A stretch of 8,107 bases of DNA from Gp6-AA40 sp050742535 (GTDB lineage Bacteria > Acidobacteriota > Vicinamibacteria > Vicinamibacterales > UBA2999): assembly GCA_050742535.1 (NCBI GenBank), contig JBOGIQ010000284.1, positions 1 to 8,107 on the forward strand, read 5' to 3'. Shown here piece by piece: positions 1-3,904 of this stretch. The notes beneath the pieces are model-generated. The model did no database searches. It saw only the letters and a program-made list of their open reading frames with translations, and was not told the origin of the DNA. The translations under genes and the position numbers were made by a program. The stretch's first letter is position 1; the number at the start of each line of letters is the position of its first letter.

Positions 1-1
1 T

Positions 2-796
2 CCATGTGCGACCGACATCGCGTTTTCGGCGATGGTCGCGCGGGCCATCTTTCCCAGAGGTCATCCGGCGATCCCGTTCCTTCTGCTTCTGGCGATCGCG
101 GACGATGCGCTCGGTCTGGCGATCCTGGCGCTGTTCTATCCGTCGGGCCCCCTGTCATTCGGCGCGCTGTTCGCGCTGATGACGGCGGCTGTGCTCCTGG
201 CGCTGTGGCTGCGGCGGCGGCGAACGCGGAGCTTCTGGCCGTACGTGCTCGGGCCAGGAGCGCTCTCGTGGGCGGGACTGTATTGGGGTGGTTTTCATCC
301 CGCGCTCGCACTGGTTCCGATCGTGCCGTTCATCCCCCATGGTCCCCGTGACCTCGGACTCTTCGAGCCGAGTGACGATCGACAGCCGTATCCGCTCAAC
401 GAGTTCGAACACTGGTGGGCGAGGCCGGTCCAGTTCGTCCTGCTGCTGTTTGGATTCGCGAACGCGGGCGTTCCGTTCGCGCAGATCGGACCGGGAACGT
501 ATTACGTACTCGCCGCACTCCTGATCGGCAAGCCGGTCGGCATTCTTCTTTTCTCGACCGGGGCGCGCATGCTCGGTGCGCGTCTGCCGCACGGCCTGAT
601 GGTGCGGCATCTGATAGTGGTTGGTATCGTCGCGTCGATCGGGTTCACCGTATCGCTCTTCTTCGCGACCGCCGCCTTTCCTGGCGGCGGGGCGCTGGCG
701 GAAACGAAGATGGGTGCGCTCCTCAGTTTCGTGGCCGCGCCACTCGCGCTGCTTGCAACTCGACTACAGCGAGATCGCTCGCGAAGACATCAGTAG
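2..796 (+). CDS. nhaA: Na+/H+ antiporter NhaA, C-terminal part (5' end outside window)
   Basis: This is an inner-membrane antiporter that exchanges cytoplasmic Na+ (or Li+) for protons in pH and sodium homeostasis. The frame is open to the left edge and begins P-C-A-TDIAF, matching the NhaA ATDIAF motif whose Asp corresponds to E. coli D133 (codon 14-16). Next come the paired aspartates of IADDALG (codons 101-106; E. coli D163/D164), FANAGV, the GKPVGI motif whose Lys (codon 530-532) corresponds to E. coli K300, and IGFTVSLF. All key transport residues visible here are therefore kept. The segment GFHPALALVPIVPF replaces the E. coli GVHATLAGVIVGF stretch, so this is a divergent subfamily rather than the enterobacterial form. 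About 264 residues and several hydrophobic helices are present; the N-terminal helices lie outside the window. The end runs 7 bases into the convergent VWFA gene. Family assignment is firm; ion preference is inferred. Confidence 0.93.
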   Translation, partial: PCATDIAFSAMVARAIFPRGHPAIPFLLLLAIADDALGLAILALFYPSGPLSFGALFALMTAAVLLALWLRRRRTRSFWPYVLGPGALSWAGLYWGGFHPALALVPIVPFIPHGPRDLGLFEPSDDRQPYPLNEFEHWWARPVQFVLLLFGFANAGVPFAQIGPGTYYVLAALLIGKPVGILLFSTGARMLGARLPHGLMVRHLIVVGIVASIGFTVSLFFATAAFPGGGALAETKMGALLSFVAAPLALLATRLQRDRSRRHQ

Positions 797-2067
797 GTCG
801 CGCTCTTCTTGCCGTCCGTCACGCTGCCGGGTGATTTCTCCACCAGCTTCACTTCCAGCCGGTGCTCCCGGGGTGAGACCGACGGCGGAGGTTCGAACCA
901 CACCCGGTAAGTCGACGTGAAGCGCGACAGCGCGTGCGCCTTGACGGCATCAAGGATGTCGTTCACCTGGTTGCCGGTCATCGAGAAGCGGCCAAGGAAT
1001 CGATCGGCCGCGCTCTGGGGAAGTTTCGCACCCGGCCGGCGCGCGGCCTCGAAACTGCGCCCGCCGGTCCAGTTGGCGATCGCCTTGAACGGCGGGTTGA
1101 GAGGACAGTCGCTGAGCTCGCTATCCAATGGCGCCCGGCCTCGTCGCTGGAAGTCGTGGCAGATGCCGTTCTCCGCCAGGCGCGGTCCCACCACCGTCTG
1201 TGGAGGGCCGGAAGGTGGCTGGTATTCCCATTGGATGTTGGGGTCGTCTCCCTCGTACCAGATTGGCTGAATAGACGGAAGCGCCACGGGGTATACGCGC
1301 ACATCAGCGGCAAGCGCACGGTCGGCGAGATCCTCGGGCCGAATCGACGTGCCCTCCGCACCGGTCGAAAAGATGGCCAGCGCTCGCGCCCCCGTCGCTG
1401 AAGCAACGGCCGAGTCCTGTAACGCGGTCATCGCGGCGGCTAACGAGAAGGGCCAGGCCGGAGAATTGACCGCCCGCTCAGTCCGAACGACGGTGCCCGC
1501 CGGCAGCTGCAGCTCGAGAGCTTCGCTGACAGGTATTGGCTCGGACAGTCGATGAATTGCGCCGAGAACGGCCGCGGGATCGCTGGTCGAGCGAACGAGC
1601 CGCCGCAATCGCGACTGATTGAACTGATAGATCGAGACCCGCACCGTCGCCCCGTCCTCCTCGAAGAGCGCCCGCGACATCGCCTCGTTCCAGACGCCGG
1701 CGAACTCGTAGAGGTGTCCGTTGGTCCAGAACGCTGGCGGCTGCATACCGGGGCGCTGCTCGTCGGTGACGTCGAACATCACCACGAGGTCCAGCGAGGG
1801 ACGGTTGGAGGGCGCTTCGAAACCCGTAAAGGCGCGCGGAACTCCCTCGTCCAGGAGAACGACCTCGGAGGGCTTCAGATCGGAAACCGGCCGCGAGCCG
1901 CGGCGAACCTGGAACGGAACCACCACGACGTCGGTCGCGGTGCGAAAGGCCGGCTGGCGAAGCTGTTCAGGAGTCCGTTGCGGCTGTGCGTGACCGTCGC
2001 CGACGGCCATCGACATCAGCAGCGCGCTGACCGCCACGACGTGAGACGCAAAGGTTCTTGCCGTCAT
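790..2067 (-). CDS. VWFA-related acidobacterial exported protein (TIGR03436 type) with degenerate metal site
   Basis: This 425-residue protein has an N-terminal signal sequence (hydrophobic residues 9-22, likely cleavage after GHA near 27), so it should be exported. Residues 46-83 (DVVVVPFQVRRG, DLKPSEVVLLDEG) match the conserved lead-in of acidobacterial VWFA-related proteins. A von Willebrand A-type fold follows from about residue 93 (LDLVVMFDV) to about 265. TGGRSF (335-339) and the C-terminal YRVWFEPPP...HRLEVKL strand pattern are also typical of the family. The usual MIDAS signature DxSxS is DVTDE at 99-103, and the later (S/T)DG motif is STG at 234-236, so metal-dependent ligand binding is doubtful. 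The insert at 268-325 (Pro-rich, Cys303 and Cys321) may hold a disulfide. The role of the family is not established; protein-protein contact at the envelope is a guess. No clear Shine-Dalgarno precedes the ATG at 2067. It is divergent from the gene at 2150. Confidence 0.85.
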   Translation of the reverse strand: MTARTFASHVVAVSALLMSMAVGDGHAQPQRTPEQLRQPAFRTATDVVVVPFQVRRGSRPVSDLKPSEVVLLDEGVPRAFTGFEAPSNRPSLDLVVMFDVTDEQRPGMQPPAFWTNGHLYEFAGVWNEAMSRALFEEDGATVRVSIYQFNQSRLRRLVRSTSDPAAVLGAIHRLSEPIPVSEALELQLPAGTVVRTERAVNSPAWPFSLAAAMTALQDSAVASATGARALAIFSTGAEGTSIRPEDLADRALAADVRVYPVALPSIQPIWYEGDDPNIQWEYQPPSGPPQTVVGPRLAENGICHDFQRRGRAPLDSELSDCPLNPPFKAIANWTGGRSFEAARRPGAKLPQSAADRFLGRFSMTGNQVNDILDAVKAHALSRFTSTYRVWFEPPPSVSPREHRLEVKLVEKSPGSVTDGKKSATY

Positions 2068-2070
2068 CGT

Positions 2071-2085
2071 GACCCACTACGGGTC
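2071..2085. repeat. Small GACCC/GGGTC inverted repeat beside the VWFA start
   Basis: GACCC-ACTAC-GGGTC is a perfect 5-base inverted repeat with a 5-base loop, starting three bases upstream of the VWFA initiation codon (minus strand). It could form a hairpin in the leader of that gene, act as an operator half of the divergent region, or be chance in GC-rich DNA. The loop ACTAC also occurs at the edge of the palindromes at 4144 and 6607, so it might be a decayed relative of them. Confidence 0.3.
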
Positions 2086-2104
2086 TGTGCTACGGCTGAT
2101 GCTC

Positions 2105-2134
2105 CTACGAACTATCCAACTACGAACTATCCAA
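2105..2134 (+). repeat. Two perfect tandem copies of a 15-base repeat (CTACGAACTATCCAA)
   Basis: CTACGAACTATCCAA occurs at 2105-2119 and again, identical, at 2120-2134, followed by a third start (CTAG) that merges into the TAGAAT box. The same unit, less perfect, follows the palindrome at 6607-6632 (6628-6642 and 6643-6657). The repeat therefore belongs to a dispersed family in this genome. Here it fills the DNA between the divergent VWFA and 2150 genes, exactly where a -35 element for the latter would lie. Confidence 0.85.
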
Positions 2135-2135
2135 C

Positions 2136-2141
2136 TAGAAT
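2136..2141 (+). promoter_or_regulatory. TAGAAT -10 box, likely leaderless promoter of the 2150 gene
   Basis: TAGAAT matches the sigma-70 type consensus TATAAT at five of six positions. It ends 8 bases before the ATG at 2150, so transcription would start at or within about two bases of the initiation codon. No Shine-Dalgarno lies between, which fits a leaderless mRNA. No good TTGACA-like -35 is seen; the expected position is inside the tandem repeat. Confidence 0.55.
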
Positions 2142-2149
2142 CCCCCGCT

Positions 2150-2971
2150 ATGCCGGGCACAAGGAAGACAGCCCTAATCGTCCTTCTGGCAGGGCTTGCC
2201 TGCGTCCCGGCCGCTGCTGCCGCAGCGCGCACTCCTCGACAACCCGGTCAGACGCCAGCCCCAACCGGGCAGGCCCCCTACCGCGAAACCGAGCGTGGGC
2301 CGTCACATTCCCTGATCGAGATCAACCTCGCCGGCCAGGGCTTCGGGAACATGCTCTCGCTCGCCAAAGCCGTCTATGACATCGCAAAGGAGCGAGGGTT
2401 CGCCTACGCATTCGCGACCGCCCCGACGACGGATCCAGCTCCTCCACCAGGCGGGGCACCAGACGTCGTCGTGATTAAGGTGTTCATGACGAAGGATCGG
2501 CAGATGCCGCTGCGGGCGCTGATGGGCGCCGACTACTCTCAACAGGCGCAGGATCAGTTCGACCGGGACGGGTGGATGTCCGTCCGGCAGTTCGAGCGGA
2601 TGTTCGAAGCCGACGGTCGGGCCCGCGTCAGCGATCCGTTAGCGGACCTGATTGGTGTCTTCTCGTTGATGGCCGAGGGCGACCCGGCGTTTCGCGTCTC
2701 GAAGACGGGGCCGGACTACTTCGTGGAGAGTCGTAGCGCGGCCGGCTGGAGCAAGCCACTCCGGCTCATCGTCATGACGGACGCTGAACGTGCAAAGGCC
2801 GCGAAGAGCGGCATCAACGTTTCGGCCGCCCTGCGCATGACACAGGGGTCGGCCGACCAGCAATTCGACGTCCTGCGGGTCGAAGAACCGCTGCCCGGAT
2901 CCACAAGGACCGTCGTCCTGCACGTCCTGTATACGTGGTTCGGCCCGAACCTGTTGTACAAGCTGCCATAG
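2150..2971 (+). CDS. Exported protein of unknown function, 273 residues
   Basis: I do not recognise the family. The N-terminus (MPGTRKTALIVLLAGLAC followed by VPAAAAAA) is a clear signal peptide with likely cleavage near residue 26. Cys18 lacks a canonical lipobox because position -3 is Gly, so a lipoprotein is less likely. A Pro/Thr/Gln-rich linker (27-45) precedes a mixed alpha/beta region: an amphipathic helix around 63-83 (GNMLSLAKAVYDIAKERG), a strand at 106-113 (DVVVIKVF), and a charged segment 115-165 with helical character. Strands with an even polar/apolar alternation follow at 205-210 and 240-245, and the protein ends YTWFGPNLLYKLP. No Cys remains in the mature chain and no catalytic motif is evident. 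ATG 2150 is chosen because it starts the signal peptide and lies just after a TAGAAT box; the in-frame GTG at 2069 would translate the tandem repeat. Existence as a gene is well supported by codon structure; function is unknown. Confidence 0.75.
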   Translation: MPGTRKTALIVLLAGLACVPAAAAAARTPRQPGQTPAPTGQAPYRETERGPSHSLIEINLAGQGFGNMLSLAKAVYDIAKERGFAYAFATAPTTDPAPPPGGAPDVVVIKVFMTKDRQMPLRALMGADYSQQAQDQFDRDGWMSVRQFERMFEADGRARVSDPLADLIGVFSLMAEGDPAFRVSKTGPDYFVESRSAAGWSKPLRLIVMTDAERAKAAKSGINVSAALRMTQGSADQQFDVLRVEEPLPGSTRTVVLHVLYTWFGPNLLYKLP

Positions 2972-3012
2972 ACCGAAGGAATCGGCGTTGGAACTTTTTC
3001 GGGGCCTTCCGG

Positions 3013-3027
3013 CAATACGTTGTATTG
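3013..3027. promoter_or_regulatory. Perfect dyad CAATAC-GTT-GTATTG, putative operator of the DUF3738 gene
   Basis: The six-base arms are perfectly complementary around a 3-base centre, in the 72-base gap between the unknown exported gene and the DUF3738 gene, ending 6 bases before the Shine-Dalgarno. TAC/GTA half-sites are typical of BlaI/CopY (penicillinase-repressor) operators. DUF3738 domains are often found fused to or beside BlaR1-like M56 peptidases, whose partner is BlaI. A BlaI-type operator is therefore a reasonable inference, not something the sequence proves. An alternative is an RNA hairpin in the leader. Confidence 0.5.
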
Positions 3028-3033
3028 CTCACT

Positions 3034-3038
3034 GGAGG
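3034..3038 (+). promoter_or_regulatory. Shine-Dalgarno GGAGG that fixes the DUF3738 start
   Basis: GGAGG stands 5 bases before the ATG at 3044 and decides that start over the upstream in-frame TTG at 3020, which lies inside the dyad and would add eight residues ahead of the signal peptide. Confidence 0.8.
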
Positions 3039-3043
3039 TCCCG

Positions 3044-3865
3044 ATGCGTTCTCCACTGCTGCCGATCCTCGCTGTGACCGTTGTGTTTGCGTACTCCGCG
3101 ATCCCGAACGCGCAGTCGCCGGCCCGACCGGCCTTCGAAGTGGCCACCATCCGCCTGTCGCCGCCGGAGGCGCAAGGGGCTCTCCTGAACTTTCCCGCGC
3201 CTGGACGAATTGCCATCACCAATTTCACGCTGCGGATGATGATCGGTCAGGCGTACGGGCCGGAGCTGGGCCAGGGCAATCAGATCGTCGGCGGTCCGTC
3301 CTGGATCGAACGCGACCGCTACGTTGTCCTCGGCCAGGCCCAGGGCACGCCGACGCGCCCCGAACTGATCGCCATGCTGAAGACCCTGCTCGAGGATCGG
3401 TTCGCATTGAAAACACACACCGAGATGAAGGACGTGGATGCATATGCGCTCGTGATGGCCAGAAGCGCCGGCCAGCTGGGGCCGAAGCTCGAGAAGTGGG
3501 ACGGCACCTGCAACGGCAAGCCGGCGCCGCCGGCGCAGCCGAACGCGACGGGGCCGCGATGTGCGGCGTTCTTCCGCCCGCCGGGTCTCGTCATGCGCGG
3601 TGTGACGATGGGCGTGCTGGCAAACATGCTGTCATCGTCGTTTGCCAACCTTGGCCGGCCGGTGGTGGACCGCACGTCGCTGACCGGAGAGTTCAACTTC
3701 GACCTCGAGACAACCTTCGCGCCGCTGAACGCAACCGCCGCCGATTCAGCGCCGCCGACGGTGTTCGTCGCGCTGCAGGAACAGCTCGGGCTCAAGCTGG
3801 AGCCGACGCGGACGACGGTCAAGGTGCTGGTCGTGGACGCGGCGGAGCGCCCGGCCGAGAACTGA
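3044..3865 (+). CDS. TIGR03435/DUF3738 family exported protein
   Basis: This 273-residue protein matches the soil-associated TIGR03435 family along its whole length. It has a signal peptide (1-23, ending PNAQS), then FEVATIRLS (31-39), ITNFTLRMMIGQAYG (58-72), IVGGPSWIERDRY (81-93), ELIAMLKTLLEDRFALKTH (107-125), YALVMARSAGQLGPKL (134-149), GRPVVDRTSLTGEFNFDLE (204-222), FVALQEQLGLKLEPTRTTVKVLVVD (241-265) and the ending ERPAEN. The domain is complete and no part is missing. Cys156 and Cys173 could pair. The biochemical role of the family is not known; it is greatly expanded in Acidobacteriota and is sometimes fused to BlaR1-like M56 peptidases. The start is set by GGAGG five bases upstream. 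It follows the unknown exported gene in the same direction after 72 bases containing a dyad, so separate regulation is likely. Confidence 0.9.
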   Translation: MRSPLLPILAVTVVFAYSAIPNAQSPARPAFEVATIRLSPPEAQGALLNFPAPGRIAITNFTLRMMIGQAYGPELGQGNQIVGGPSWIERDRYVVLGQAQGTPTRPELIAMLKTLLEDRFALKTHTEMKDVDAYALVMARSAGQLGPKLEKWDGTCNGKPAPPAQPNATGPRCAAFFRPPGLVMRGVTMGVLANMLSSSFANLGRPVVDRTSLTGEFNFDLETTFAPLNATAADSAPPTVFVALQEQLGLKLEPTRTTVKVLVVDAAERPAEN

Positions 3866-3892
3866 CCCTCGTTGTGTAAGACCCTGTCGCGA

Positions 3893-3898
3893 TAGAAT
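3893..3898 (+). promoter_or_regulatory. TAGAAT -10 box, likely leaderless promoter of the kinase gene
   Basis: TAGAAT ends six bases before the CTG at 3905, the normal distance from a -10 box to a transcription start, so the message would begin at that codon. Its first three bases are also an in-frame TAG (3893-3895) that closes the kinase frame upstream and limits where translation can start. The -35 region is weak; TTGTGT at 3872-3877 is the nearest candidate and its 15-base spacing is short. Confidence 0.55.
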
Positions 3899-3904
3899 CG
3901 CCGC

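Noticed and set aside
2069..2149. N-terminal extension of the unknown exported protein from a GTG at 2069
   Set aside because: It would translate the tandem repeat (LRTIQLRTIQL) and put 27 residues ahead of a clear signal peptide; it also overlaps the leader of the divergent gene.
2990..3020. GGAACTTTTT before the DUF3738 gene as an ECF sigma -35 element
   Set aside because: The first CGT-like -10 candidate is 23 bases downstream, longer than the usual ECF spacing, so the match is not convincing without expression data.
3020..3043. TTG start at 3020 for the DUF3738 gene
   Set aside because: It lies inside the dyad, lacks a Shine-Dalgarno, and precedes the signal peptide by eight residues; ATG 3044 has GGAGG at ideal spacing.
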